A stretch of 64,000 bases of DNA from Clytia hemisphaerica (lineage: Eukaryota; Cnidaria; Hydrozoa; Leptothecata; Clytiidae). The stretch is from assembly GCA_902728285.1 (NCBI GenBank), contig CACVBU010000185.1:1172845-1236844 (forward strand), given 5' to 3'. The translations under genes and the position numbers were made by a program. Under the pieces are notes generated by a model. It searched no databases and had not been told where the DNA came from. It worked only from the letters and a program-made list of their open reading frames with translations. Shown in pieces: positions 1-10,735 of the stretch; the stretch's first letter is position 1, and each line of letters begins with the position of its first letter.

Positions 1-212
1 TTTGTATACGCAATTTCACCGTGAAAAGTTTTGTACTGAGGACATTGAAGCCATGTTAAAAAATTTGGAAGGTATATGCTTTAATTTTCATTTGACAATG
101 AAAGGAAGAATATCATTGTTTGCAGAGAGGTCTGTACATTCTCTTTAAAATTTATCCCTCCCTTATTAAATGACAATTTAATTTTGAGAATCCCCGATGG
201 CTCTTTCGAGTG
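1..212. other. Left edge, nothing recognised
   Basis: AT-rich sequence at the window edge. I see no long reading frame, repeat or RNA gene. It may be the 3' flank of the minus-strand fragment that follows. Confidence 0.4.
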
Positions 213-569
213 TTAAAACAATGTTTCGAATTCCCATTCATTAAAAACACACAATAAGCGTTTTAATACCATTTTGTCGGGTAGTTTTAAGGGTAATTCT
301 ACTTTGGTGATTGCCATTAACACTGTATTTTTGGCTTCTTCGTTTGCAAATCGGACTTTATTCTCATCTTCTCTTCCCTTCGATGCGATTCTTTGAGTTT
401 CTTCAACTTTTACATTCCTTAAACGTAGCATCATAGGCAAGACTTTTTCATGAAGATATTCTTTGTCGTATATTTTGGTTGACTCCTCTGAATCTTTAGT
501 GGATTCGTCAACACCATGAAGAATTAAATTGCATGCCGTGGATTGAATGGAAACCAAGATTCGAACCAA
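213..569 (-). pseudogene. Possible LINE ORF1-like (RRM-type) fragment
   Basis: A minus-strand open frame of about 118 codons ending at 213. The middle (NLILHGVDES, then QRIASKGRED and KVRFANEEAK) has the rhythm of the RNA-binding domain in ORF1 proteins of L1/CR1-type retrotransposons: a short hydrophobic strand with G-V-x-E, a charged helix, an R-x-G-like step and a V-x-F strand. No ATG start is convincing. The upstream end runs into the plus-strand LINE that begins near 533-540, so this copy looks 5'-truncated by that insertion. The family is inferred from pattern only; it could instead be an unrelated host exon. Confidence 0.3.
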
Positions 570-2030
570 GGTTTAAATACATACGTAATGAAAAAAACTT
601 CGATATACATGCGTTTAAAAACGATATCGCACAAGTACCATTCAATCTAGTTTACGCCTTCGACTCCGCCGAGGAACAGCTTGACATATTCAATGAACTG
701 TTTACTAGCTGTCTTAGCCGACATGCACCACTTGTAAAGCAGAAAATTACACGTCCGCCAGCTCCATGGTTGAAAGATCTCAATATCGGCGAGAAACAAA
801 GAGAAAGAGATTACCTCCGCGCTAAGTGCCATACCCGATGCCGAAGAGGGAGACTGGAACCTCTACCGTAAAGCTCGTAATGAACTAAAGACTCTCATTC
901 GTGTAACCAAATCTTCTTTCTTCCGGTGTGGTCTACCATCCATCGTATCCTCAAGCCGAATCCTCAAAAGATCCACGCTGAGCCTGACACCCTCAACCAA
1001 GACTTCAACACAACTGCTGGGAGACATAATAATTCACAACCGAAACCAGAGCAGCTCCTTCACCAACTCATTGACGATCTACCTGAATTTCATGACGCGT
1101 TCACCATTACCCAAGTCTTCTACGCTGATGTTCGTAAAGCCATTAGAAATCTTCGGGGCGATTGCTCAACCGGTCACGACCAAATGCCATCAAAATACAT
1201 AAAACTGTCCACAGATGAAATCTGCAGTCCGATATGTCACATCATTAACACCTCTATTCAACAATCGATCTTCCCAAGTCAATGGAAAATATCAAAAATC
1301 AGCCCAATTCCTAAAATTGAATCATCGAATGAGCCAAGTGATTATCGTCCAATATCGATTTTACCCATTCTATCAAAAATTTACGAAAAACTCATCATGA
1401 TACAAATGACAAACTTTCTTGAACACCAGGAACTCTTGTCACAATACCAATCTGGCTTTCGTAAGGGCCATTGCACTGTAACCACATGTATTAAAATCAA
1501 AAATGACATTCTGAAAGCTATGCACCACGGAGAGATCACACTTGCTGTTTTTGCCGATTTCTCGAAAGCATTTGACACCGTTGACTTTGAAACTCTGATA
1601 AAAAAGCTTCATTCACTCCACTTCTCGAAGAAGTCCTTACGTATTCTTGCAAACTACCTCAGCAGTCAACAACAGTACGTGCAAATTGATGATAAGAGAT
1701 CACCCGTCTTAACTGTCACTAATGGTGTGCTGCAAGGGAGCATATTGGGTCCCGTCCTCTTTAACCTCTTTAACTTCACGACATGGCATCTAAGACCAAC
1801 GCCAAATGTGTTCAGTATGCCGACGACACCAGCATCTATCGTCACACCAAACCTGCCAACCTTGAACTATGTAGTCAAGAAGTTCAGAACGATGTCAATG
1901 TTATCGAGAAGTGGTGACGCGACTCAAACTTAATCTTCAATGCAAAAAAGACAAAATCGATGCTCTTTGCCACCAGTCAAATGGCACGAAGACACGACTT
2001 TACTTTTGAGATAAAATCAAACAAGCGATA
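533..2030 (+). pseudogene. CR1-like LINE, 5' and reverse-transcriptase part (broken)
   Basis: Remnant of a non-LTR retrotransposon polyprotein. The frame starting at 533 matches the linker after the AP endonuclease (PWLKDLNIGEKQRERDYLRA). Reverse transcriptase follows from 926: GHDQMPSKYIK, DYRPISILPILSKIYEKL, QSGFRKGHCT, VFADFSKAFDTV and LQGSILGPVLFN. Around 820-930 two opposite frameshifts and a small loss disturb the linker. After 1760 the frame shifts again, and the catalytic YADDTSIYR box (about 1817) is read in another frame. The endonuclease itself is missing, so the copy is 5'-truncated. Homology breaks near 2030-2040, where a tandem-repeat insert begins, and resumes near 2640. Assignment to CR1/Jockey-like LINEs is firm; the exact clade is not. 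Confidence 0.85.
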
Positions 2031-2039
2031 CTTTTATGG

Positions 2040-2635
2040 ACCTACCTGGTTATCAAACTAATCAGTGAACATTGAAACAATGAAACACATAAGACATAAC
2101 TGGTCAAAATACAACAAAATAAAGAAAATGAAAGCATATATTGAGAGAAACTATCAACACTATTGAAAAAGATTTTTGAAAAGAAATAAAAAAGCTATTA
2201 AGCGCTTTTCTTTATAAAAACCACTATCAGAAAAATGCACAGCTTAATAAATAAGGTTTCCAGAAAACTCAAACCATCGCGCTCTACCGTGACATTTTCT
2301 TCTGTTAGAAAAAATAATAATAAAAAATAATTTGGCTAATAACATTGATCTATGCTCATAAATAGTGATTCTTGTAGATAAAGATTCGTTTTTCAGCCAA
2401 AAAAATAATAAGTGTTTACAGAAAACTCAAACCATCGCGCTCTAAGGTGACATTTTCATTGTTTAGAAGAAATAATAATAAAATAATAATTTGGCTAAGA
2501 ACATTGATCTATGCTTATAAATAGTGATTCTTATAGATAAAAATTCGTTTTTCAGCCAAAAAAATAATAAGTGTTTCTAGAAAACTCAAATCATTACCCT
2601 CCACCGTGACATTTTCGTTAACGTTATCTACCGTA
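2040..2635. repeat. Insert splitting the LINE: about 157-bp tandem repeat
   Basis: Three head-to-tail units start near 2262, 2415 and 2574. Each opens with an AGAAAACTCAAA-like string followed by GTGACATTTTC, and the two full units end with TTCAGCCAAAAAAATAATAA. Units one and two are nearly identical over about 155 bp; the third is cut after about 45 bp where the LINE resumes. The first 220 bp of the insert (2040-2261) is AT-rich and not repeated here. The block sits exactly between the two halves of the LINE, so it is an insertion or an expanded internal satellite. Confidence 0.7.
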
Positions 2636-2639
2636 CCGA

Positions 2640-3110
2640 CTTCGTTGCCAGCTTGCCGAGACCCTCCTCCTAAGTAAACTGGACTATGGTAATGCTGTCT
2701 TCAACAATGCATCAGACTACCTTTTCAAACAACTACAAAAAATACAAAATGCCGCTGCCAGCTTTGTAAGAAAGAGTTATTCGCGGGAAACTGATGTCAT
2801 CGCTATGAAATGGCTTCCGGTAAAGGAACGCTCGGACTACAGTATGGCTAGACTCGCATGGAAATCCGTTAATATGAGTACTTGGGTACTACCAATGGAA
2901 AAATATGAGCAACCTATTACTAGGAACGACCGTATCGGTGGTACAAAATTGCGTGAATCTTTGAATATTAATGGCTCGTTTGAATTTGAAGCTCCAAGAA
3001 TTTTTAATGACCTTCCTGTTACATGTCGTAACTCACTTGAGTATAAAGTTTTCTGCAAAGAGGCGAAAATTTATTTCCTAGATAAAGCTCTTGCTAGAAG
3101 CCTGCAGTAG
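2640..3110 (+). pseudogene. CR1-like LINE, C-terminal part
   Basis: Continuation of the LINE polyprotein after the insert. The frame reads LLLSKLDYGNAVFNN, the conserved segment after the palm domain of CR1/Jockey reverse transcriptases, then a helix with QKIQNAAASFV and a tail with RIFNDLPVTCRNS, ending at the TAG at 3108-3110. All three are typical of the C-terminal region of CR1/L2-like elements. With the part at 533-2030 it makes one 5'-truncated, interrupted copy. Confidence 0.8.
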
Positions 3111-3829
3111 TACAAGCCTTATTTAAAGCTTTTTCTCGGCTTGATATCTTCTGCTATCTTCTCAGCATAAGCTTTTGTTTTACATATACTGACACTCAAT
3201 CTCTAGTTTCTCGTATGCGATATCTCCCATAATCACTTGATGACGAACTGCTTAATATTCCACTTTTTATATTGCAATGCCCATATTAGTTTGTTAACAA
3301 GTCACAATTCTAGATACACTATAATCTCTTCTCTCGCACAAGCCATATTATTACGTAATTTTCATTAAAATTCTAAACAAGTCTGGTTTAGAGTTTTTAG
3401 CAGAGGCGGCCAAGCCCTTAAGTACCGTAACTTGGTAGATAATATCAACACCCCTCCTCTAATTCCGACATCCTTTTTATCTGCTGAAATTTATAGTAAG
3501 GTTGAAACTGTTTTTCTTTGCTTAGTGGTCAGAGAGGAATAATCCTTTTCAATCAGTGATTCCTTTCTCTAAAGAAGGGTGTCGAAATTTTAGACGAGGG
3601 ATGTCGATATTAGACAAACTTACGGTACCGTACGAGTGCAAATGAAATCCAATAGAATTGAATCAATTGAACGACAAATCCTGGGTAATATTTGATTACA
3701 TTCAACAATATCGCATTGCAATTATTTGTTTGTGTTTGAAACCCCCGATAAAGCAGTTACGTATGCACCTCTTTAGCCTCTAATTGACCACTGTCATGTG
3801 CCGAAGGCTTTGTAATACAATGGCAAGTC
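3111..3829. other. LINE 3' flank, no gene seen
   Basis: Probable 3' untranslated region and flank of the LINE. I see no microsatellite or poly-A tail that would fix its end, and no other gene. Confidence 0.4.
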
Positions 3830-4393
3830 TAGCCTGGATATCCAGACCGTAAACTATTTCACCGTCTAGTTTTTTATAATCTTGTCTCAGGTTTACGGTC
3901 TGGTCGAAGTAACTCGTCTACAGGGATATCTGTCCCTGCATATGCGAGTGTCTCTAATTGGTCAGTACGCGCCCAGTCACTGAGTAGAATTTTCGCGGGG
4001 TTTTCGATATTTTTCGATGCGCGCGCATAATTTATGGAAAAAGCTGACATTGCAAAAAAAGATAAACAAATGAAAATGAAAACACAGGTTCATTTCTAAA
4101 CAAAATGGCTGATGGAAAGGAGCCTTTATGAATGTGGCTGACGTTTGGATGTGGTTTGAATTAGTTTTTTGAGTCTTTTGAGTTTGTAAAAGAGGTTTTA
4201 TGGTAAGTAATTATGTGTGTCTGCCTGGGTTTCCAAAGTTTTGAGATTCTGTCAACAAGGGTTCACTCACAGACTGTGTCATTCAAAACTGTATCAGACT
4301 TTTTTAGTTGCACCAGACTCTAAAATTTTAGAATCTTTGTATGTTGAGGTAAGAGTTTTTTTTTCTAAAATTTTGAGTCTGGATACCCAGGCT
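3830..4393. mobile_element. MITE with 10-bp target duplication (Mutator-like?)
   Basis: Inverted termini TAGCCTGGATATCCAGAC (3830 onward) and GTCTGGATACCCAGGCT (to 4393) differ at one position. The 10-bp string ATGGCAAGTC is present directly outside both ends (3820-3829 and 4394-4403), a target-site duplication. Duplications of 9-10 bp are usual for Mutator-like DNA transposons, which is the only basis for that suggestion. No transposase is encoded. Inside, GTAAAC/GTTTAC and CCAGAC/GTCTGG copies form extra hairpins near 3845-3905. Confidence 0.75.
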
Positions 4394-4592
4394 ATGGCAA
4401 GTCAAGCGGATTACAATTTTGACTGTGCAGGCTAATTAACTAGGCTCTGTGAATTGTACACACCCTAGAGGTTCCTTTTGGCATAACTATTTTATTTGTG
4501 TGATTTATCATTCAGTATTTTTTCTTGGGGACCAATCATATTTTATGAAGAAATCAAATCAGCAAAAAATGAAATAGTTTTTTTCTTTACAG

Positions 4593-7314
4593 GAGTTGCT
4601 CCAAATCTCGACAATGCTCAAAACCAGACCGTCATTCTGCAAAGTGTAATTCACTACGTAAGACAAACCCATTTTGGAACCGCACAAAGAAATTACAGCA
4701 AAACGAAAGAAAGCTCATAGAAACGGAAGTAACCAATTTGATGAAAAAAAAGTCAGTGCTGGAAAAACGAACATCAATTGCAGGTAAGATTGATAGTCAT
4801 CAATCAATGAGCATCCAAATACGACACAATAATTTAGCGTCACACCTTTCAATAGACTGCAGGGGATGACTTAAAAATACCAAAGTTATTGTTTGATTAT
4901 GCTAAATTTTGTATTTAGAAAAGATCAATGAAGAATTGATGAGGAACGAAACCGAACTTCGTCAAAAGACAGAAACCCTTGCTAAGGAGTATGAAAAGTT
5001 AAATACTCTTCTCGAGCAGAAAAATTATGCTGTTACCAAACGTCAAAAGAACCCAACAACTGAGCTACAAGCTCAACACGATGTCGGCGCCGTAAAGAAA
5101 CAAAAAATGTATTGGAATATATTCATGGTGGAAGTCAAGGGGCAGTTTATGGTGCATGGGACTATCTCACAAATGCAGTTGGCACAAAGCAATTAGAGGT
5201 ATTACTTTTAAATTATAAGCGTGGGAAGTTTATTGAGAATCTTCATGGTAAATTCAGCAAGGCTGTCGCAAAAAGTGACGTTGGTATAAAAAAGGCTGTT
5301 GCGACAAAGTATTTAACTCATCTCTCACGCAGAAAATACAACTTTATTTGTTCCATACAAAAACAAGCATTTGGCAATGACTCTAAAGGTATTGTTAGTC
5401 CAGTAAAGTATGGAGAATTTGATTTGGATTTGAAAACTGCTGTAATTTCTCATGGTAAAATTGAAAAATTTGTGAAGGGAATCGATATAGGTGAAATTCA
5501 CATCATGAAAGGTTTTTCTGGAGTAGCCTGTACAGTGTCAACGCTATGCACTATGATTTGTGACCTGCACCTCAAAGTTCCAGAGCTTCAAAAAGGTCTA
5601 ATGTGGTTCAATGACATCAAAAACCATTTCATCTTTGAGTTTTCGGATGATGGTGCACCAGAGAGCAAAGAAGTTACCATGTCAATTGGATCACTTTCTT
5701 TGTGGAACTTAGGCTCTCGAATACGAAGTCCCGAGTATCATTATTCCCTCCACACCATAAGTGTTGATGAAAAGGCACAAGTTTGTGCTGATTTGTGGAG
5801 GCAGCACTGTGATGAGATGCTGCTCATTGAGAGTAACACTCTAACCATTGACGGAGAAAAGGTTACTGTAGAATTCCAACCATCTGCCGATCAAGCTTGG
5901 CAAATTTGGGCCAACAATGTTCTCCCAGCTGGTGCAACCTATCCATCTCCATTCGCACACGTCCATAAAGGAGATTTGACCAAGATTGGTGGCAGCATTG
6001 GCTATGCAAAAGGAGACTGGCAAATCCCAACCGAAGAGTCTCGAAAATCAGAAATCAGGAAACTGGAGGATTTCAAGAAGACACTGCCTAAGAGTCTTGC
6101 AGAAAGTTCCAAACACGATAAGCAGCTAGAGTTCATGGCTAGTCAGGGTATACGTCAACTTGGCCAACCCCGCATTGGAATTTATGCGGATCGTCAAAGA
6201 CCTGATCCTTTGCATTTGGAAATCAATAGCTGGCAGTATTTTCTCAATGTTGTTTACATAGAATCTGTTAGAAGAAATTTATTTGATGAAGTTGAAAAGG
6301 TTCTCACTCTGCCAAAATCTAACAATGGATGTGGCTTGAAACAAGTTGCAAAGTCACTGAGGGAACATTTTGATAAGCCTGCAACACAAATGAAATCCAT
6401 ATCGTTACGTCTCGTTGGATCACAAGCCATCTGCCTTGCTCGGCATGGATATCGCTTGGTTGATGTGCTTGCGGGAAGCAATGAAAGTGAGGCAGAAGTT
6501 GTTAGGCGAGCTGCATTACCAAAAATTCAACAACTATTGAGAGATATTGGCTCTCAAATCAACAGAGTCAATATCACCAATTTTGATTACCCAAATGTCG
6601 TTGAAAGATTGTGCACCCAATATTTTAACATTTACGCCCTATTTCTTCCAGCCCATTGCAATATCACTGTTTGGACAATGGGTTATATTATTCCATACCA
6701 CACCAATCTACTCTTGAAAGATTACAAAATAGGCTACGGTATTCTCACAATGCAGGGAAAAGAATCAAAGCATTCGGCGATCAAGCAAGAATTGAAAATG
6801 AATTTCAATCGTTCGATCAATCAAGATGAATCAGGAAAGTGGTATCAACTTATGCGTGCAAATTTCATTAGAAGTTTCTATCTACCGTACCACATTCCTA
6901 GCCTCAAGCTTGCATATCATTCTCACTACCAATCACGTATCCCACGCCTTGAAGAAGAATCAAATTATTGTACCTGTTCCAGATTATAGGAATTGGATGA
7001 GAATCTTTGTACTGTTTGTAAAAAGGGTGTATTAGTGCTTGAATGTTCCAAAATTGGCATGCTGACTGATGAAATTCTCAAAATCTACAAACCGATCAAA
7101 TGTAATTTATGTAAAGAGCGTTTTCCTGACCAATCTCTACTTCAGTCCCACATCGCAAATAACCAAAGCCAAAATAAAAAAGTCTAAGACTATCGTTCCA
7201 AACCGGATGCGCATCACCCAGCTTAGAGAGGCGTGCGAAAAAAGAAATTTGTCCACACTTGGGAATAAAGAACAACTTAGACGTAGGCTAGAAGGAGATG
7301 CTTCTTTCAATTAA
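4593..7314 (+). CDS. RAG1/Transib-like DDE transposase gene (spliced, lightly damaged)
   Basis: Exon A is 4593-4783: acceptor TTTACAG, a Cys/His cluster (SCSKSRQCSKPDRHSAKCNS), then a coiled coil. The donor GTAAGA at 4784 and acceptor TTTAG at 4914-4918 keep codon phase. Exon B continues the coiled coil and passes, by a -1 shift in an A6 run at 5102-5107, into a 625-codon frame (5112-6989). There DDGAPESKE, RPDPLHLEINSW and GKESKHSAIK are spaced like the three acidic residues of RAG1. The second resembles RAG1's D-A-L-H segment and the third its E-S-x-x-K segment, with about 190 residues of helical insertion between. After an in-frame TAG (6987) the frame continues into CxxC-type fingers (CTVCKK, CNLCKERF), then shifts into a SAP-like tail (RMRITQLREACEKRNLSTLG). 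The DDE reading is inference; the splicing is visible. The first exon was not found. Confidence 0.6.
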
Positions 7315-7532
7315 CTTGGCAATTCGCTCGCAATGAAAATTTATTTTAGTAATCTTTTTTCAAAATTTTTAGTCTCAATCCATATTTTCTTTCAACATTG
7401 TTTACTGTATATTTCTTGTGTAAACAGTTGTAAACATTTAAAATTTTTTTGTCAACTCAGTTGATTTTTCTTGCGTAGATTGGAATCAAAGTTTTTATTT
7501 CTTTGCTAATTCTATATATCATATTACAAATG

Positions 7533-7588
7533 TCCTAGCCAGGATTCGAACCTGGATCTCAAGTATCATAGCCATTAGACCACCAGGA
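7533..7588 (-). pseudogene. tRNA pseudogene lacking the anticodon arm
   Basis: Read on the minus strand this is a 56-nt tRNA-like sequence. The acceptor arms TCCTGGT and GCTAGGA pair with two G-U wobbles. An A-box-like TGGTCTAATGG and a perfect T arm CCAGGTTCGAATCCTGG (B box GGTTCGAATCC) are present. Only about ten bases lie between the D arm and the T arm, so the anticodon loop and the 3' anticodon stem are missing. It cannot decode as it stands. It is a deleted tRNA gene or the head of a tRNA-derived SINE; I see no clear SINE body. Confidence 0.7.
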
Positions 7589-8530
7589 CTTGTATTGCAA
7601 ATGAAAATAAGATTAGAAAAGAAAAAATTTGAAAACAAAAATTAAGCTTCTGGTGATTTTATTTGTCATTAAAGATTAGAAAAGAAAGAATTTTTCAATA
7701 AGAAAATGAAAACGGTGACAGTATTTTACTTTGTTATTATTTCAAAGGTATTTTTCATATATTTTTCTAATTTTTTAGTTCTAGAGTTTAGTTCTAAATT
7801 TTTTGATTTTTCAAATGTTCCTTAAAATTTTTAACATGTAATAATTTATTGAAAATTGTAAAAAAATTTATTTACTTATCATTCTGTAAATAACTTATTA
7901 TTAAGTTATGTTGTTCAAAATTACACTTTCTTCAATCTTAGTTCCCATTCAAAAAAAGAAAACATAATTATAAAATTACCATCATGTTGTCTGCTTGAAG
8001 TCTATGGAATGGATCTTTTTGAAACAAGTCTCCTTCATTTTTATCATTACCTACAACAAAATCATTCTAATTGAAAGGTTTTCTTTGAAATAAAAAATAA
8101 AATTTAAACTCAATTACACAAGAATATCTTTTAGGTAAAACTTATGCTTTATGGTTATTTATTGTATCAAAAATGTATTAACTTAACATGGCTATTTTTT
8201 AATTTCTATTTATTTTATTTCAATTTCAAATTCAATGATAATTATAACAGGAAATAAAACTTTCTTTTTGTCTTTCACGTTAGTGAATTTTTAAAATTTG
8301 CTAAGGTGGTTGCACAAGAAAGCCAAAAAACTGTCAAATTGTCAAAGGTATAGGGCTAATTTTTTCGTGTGATAGTTTCTTAGAAAATTTTAGTACAGTA
8401 ATGGATTTCCAAGTTTTATGAAATATTTAAAATGGAAATAATTTTTTATTTTGCGCATAATTTTGTTATCGCTTTCACATATTGTTAGACATGCGGTGTT
8501 CTTTCAAGCATTTAAGAAATTCAAAAACTT
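7589..8530. other. AT-rich spacer, no gene seen
   Basis: Very AT-rich sequence without a reading frame of coding character on either strand, and no long repeat that I could detect. Confidence 0.4.
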
Positions 8531-8845
8531 AGGATTTTTAGCGAAAGGAATGTAAAAATTTCTACTTTGCATTTATTTTATAGTGTCTTTTTCCAGGTCT
8601 TTCATTCATAATTTACTATCAATAAATCTTGTTGAGGAGTTGCTGGCTGTTAGGTGAAGGTGCCAATTACAATTGTACTTACCTGTTATAAAATGCATTA
8701 TAGCAAAACCTAACACAGGCTTTGGACCTGAACATTCCTTAACAAGATTTTGATGTAAAGTATGAATGAAAGACCTGCAACAAGACACTAAAAATTAAAC
8801 GCAAAGTACAAATTGTTACATTCCTTTGCTAAAACTCATTAAATC
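8531..8845 (-). other. Inverted repeat containing a candidate minus-strand exon
   Basis: Two arms of about 90 bp (8531-8615 and 8758-8845) are inverted copies, sharing AGGTCTTTCATTCATA. On the minus strand the right arm supplies an acceptor (TTGCAG) before 8774, and the reading SFIHTLHQNLVKECSG continues to a donor ACAG|GTAAGT at 8683/8682, a clean 92-bp exon-like unit. The plus-strand arm repeats the acceptor and exon start but decays afterwards. It could be a duplicated exon of an unrecognised gene or part of a foldback element. No partner exons were identified. Confidence 0.35.
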
Positions 8846-8954
8846 CCAATCAAATTAAATTAGAATTAAATTAAATGTAAAACATATCAATAAAGGAAAA
8901 CTAACACTCTTTTTCTTTTTTGTTCTATATGCCTTGGATTAAAGTATATTTCTT

Positions 8955-9310
8955 ATTTAGCGCAAAACATTTGAACAAACTTTCCTGTATAAAATTCTAA
9001 TGATTCACCTAAAAATATCTAAATACTCCTCAGCTATGACAATGAAAGTTATAACTATCTTTCAAAACGTGTAATATACTCAGAATTTCAACTAAATATA
9101 AAATATCTCAACATGGATTAGAAAAATGAGTAGAACGTTAAAAAGGAAAATTTAGCGCAAAAAAATTGAGCAAATTTTCCTATATAAAATTCTAATAATT
9201 CAACTAAATATATCTAAAAGACTCTTCAGTTGTGGCAACAAAAATTAACTATCTTTCGAAGCATGTGTAAAATACTAAGAATTTCAACTAAATATAATAT
9301 CTCAAAAACT
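8955..9310. repeat. Direct tandem repeat, two units of about 195 bp
   Basis: Unit one starts near 8958 and unit two near 9153. Both start with AGCGCAAAA, share TATAAAATTCTAAT about 30 bp in, and later share AATTTCAACTAAATATAA. The units differ by scattered substitutions, so the duplication is not recent. No coding potential is visible. Confidence 0.6.
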
Positions 9311-9379
9311 CTTCAGAAATAAAAAATAACTAATAACCCATAACAATCCAAAAGTTCTCTCAACAATCAAATGCTCTAA

Positions 9380-9791
9380 AGCTTGGTACTCACGTATTAA
9401 AAAATGTGGCGTTTAATATAGTAGAGCGCACCTAATGTTAGTCGCAGACGTTTAGCTTTTTAGATCATCTATGTACTCACTGGGTGCTTTTCAGCAAAGG
9501 GAGATAGAAAAAGAGGGAAAAACTGAAACAAAATCGAAAGTAAAATTCAAAAATTACAAAAGAATTGAAAAGAATTAATCTTGTTTACATTGCGGTGCTT
9601 TTGAACCAAATCAAAAATTTTTGATAATGTGTGTTTAACTTTTTTTCATTAAGTACGTGGGTTTAACACTAAACGCGCAAAACTTATGAGTGTACTCACT
9701 AGGATAGTTTTTTCTTAGACGCTTGCGTTTAATGTTAAGCGCGTGTGTCTAGTGTTAAACACAACTTTTTTAAATACGTGAGTACCAAGCT
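9380..9791. mobile_element. PIF/Harbinger-like MITE with TAA target duplication
   Basis: A 412-bp element with termini AGCTTGGTACTCACGTATT and its reverse complement (AATACGTGAGTACCAAGCT with one indel). Both outer flanks read TAA (9377-9379 and 9792-9794), the 3-bp duplication expected of PIF/Harbinger elements. Sub-terminal GTTTAAT/GTTAAGCGCG strings recur several times inside in both orientations. No transposase is encoded. Confidence 0.75.
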
Positions 9792-10085
9792 TAACAATAC
9801 ATTGTTTAGTAGTAGACTGCGCACACTTCCAAACAATTCTCCGTTGTTTTGATTTTAGCGACAGCGGCAAACTTCACTCTCCCCCTTACAAAAACAGTAG
9901 GTAGAAATTTGGTTCTCATAAGGAAACCTAGCAGAGAAACCGTATTCAAATAATTTGAGAGACAAACCATAATGGTCAGCTAAAAGGACTTAATGTAATA
10001 ATTTCGTTGGCGGCGCTTTTGATTATTGAGGGAGCTTTTAGATTGTTATGAGTATAAATGGTAATAAACTCTTTCAAATATAATC

Positions 10086-10735
10086 TCAGCTTAATTCCTC
10101 TGCACAACTCTCTTTTTCTTCAAGCACTTGCTGCTGATTATTCATTAAAGATTGAAGGGCCTTATCCCTGGGAATATCATCTTTATCGTACCGTTGAATG
10201 TAGCAATTTACTGTGAGTCGACCCTTGTCAGTATAACGGAATCTTATTGGTGTGTAGAGGGACACAACCACTTTAGCACAACCATCATATTCGTCAGCTT
10301 GAACACCATCATCAAGTTTTTTCGCGTATTTTCTTTTACAGAGATAGTAGGTTCCGTCGAACCGTTTTGGGTGGGACAGTTTCCTTGCTGTTTCCTCCTT
10401 CTCAATCCACAGAACAGTAAAGTTCTTAGCCTTTTTTATATCCCCCCATATCCAACCATAAGGCTGGACAGATAGTCAAATATCTGCATTGGCATTGCCA
10501 AAGTTATAGGTGGAACAGCACCAGTTAAATGACTTCTTCGAAGTTTTTCAAGGAAGGCCTTCCCTATTTCATTCAGGTAAAAGTCTATCATTGGGCCAGC
10601 CAATAACAAATGGTTACCCACAACCTTTTCAAGACCCCCATTCAAGCCCCCACCCATCGAGTTAATCCAACCGATCATTTTCTTGTAGGTCCCGATACCA
10701 TTCCATTTCTTGCCTGTGAATTTTAGATTCACGTG
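10086..10735 (-). CDS. Hypothetical protein, one frameshift in a G6 run
   Basis: On the minus strand a first frame (GTG at 10732, MIGWINSMGGGLNGG, then QIFDYLSSLMVGYGG) meets a stop just after six G residues (plus-strand C6, 10442-10447). Shifting by one base there gives an open frame reading DIKKAKNFTVLWIEKEE, CKRKYAKKLDDG, VVSLYTPIRFRYTDKGR and DKDDIPRDKALQSLM, ending at 10086. Together they make about 210 residues with a charged, helical C-terminus. I do not recognise the family and see no membrane segment. No ATG start is obvious, so the 5' end may be an exon boundary. The lone break in a homopolymer suggests a sequencing indel or recent decay. Confidence 0.4.

Noticed and set aside
4217..4435. 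72-codon plus-strand frame
   Set aside because: It spans the right end of the MITE at 3830-4393 and its target duplication, so it is not a gene; I did not accept it as the first exon of the transposase.
5101..5115. Programmed -1 frameshift at the A6 run
   Set aside because: The heptamer is not a good slippery site in the zero frame and similar homopolymer breaks occur in many genes here, so an indel is simpler.
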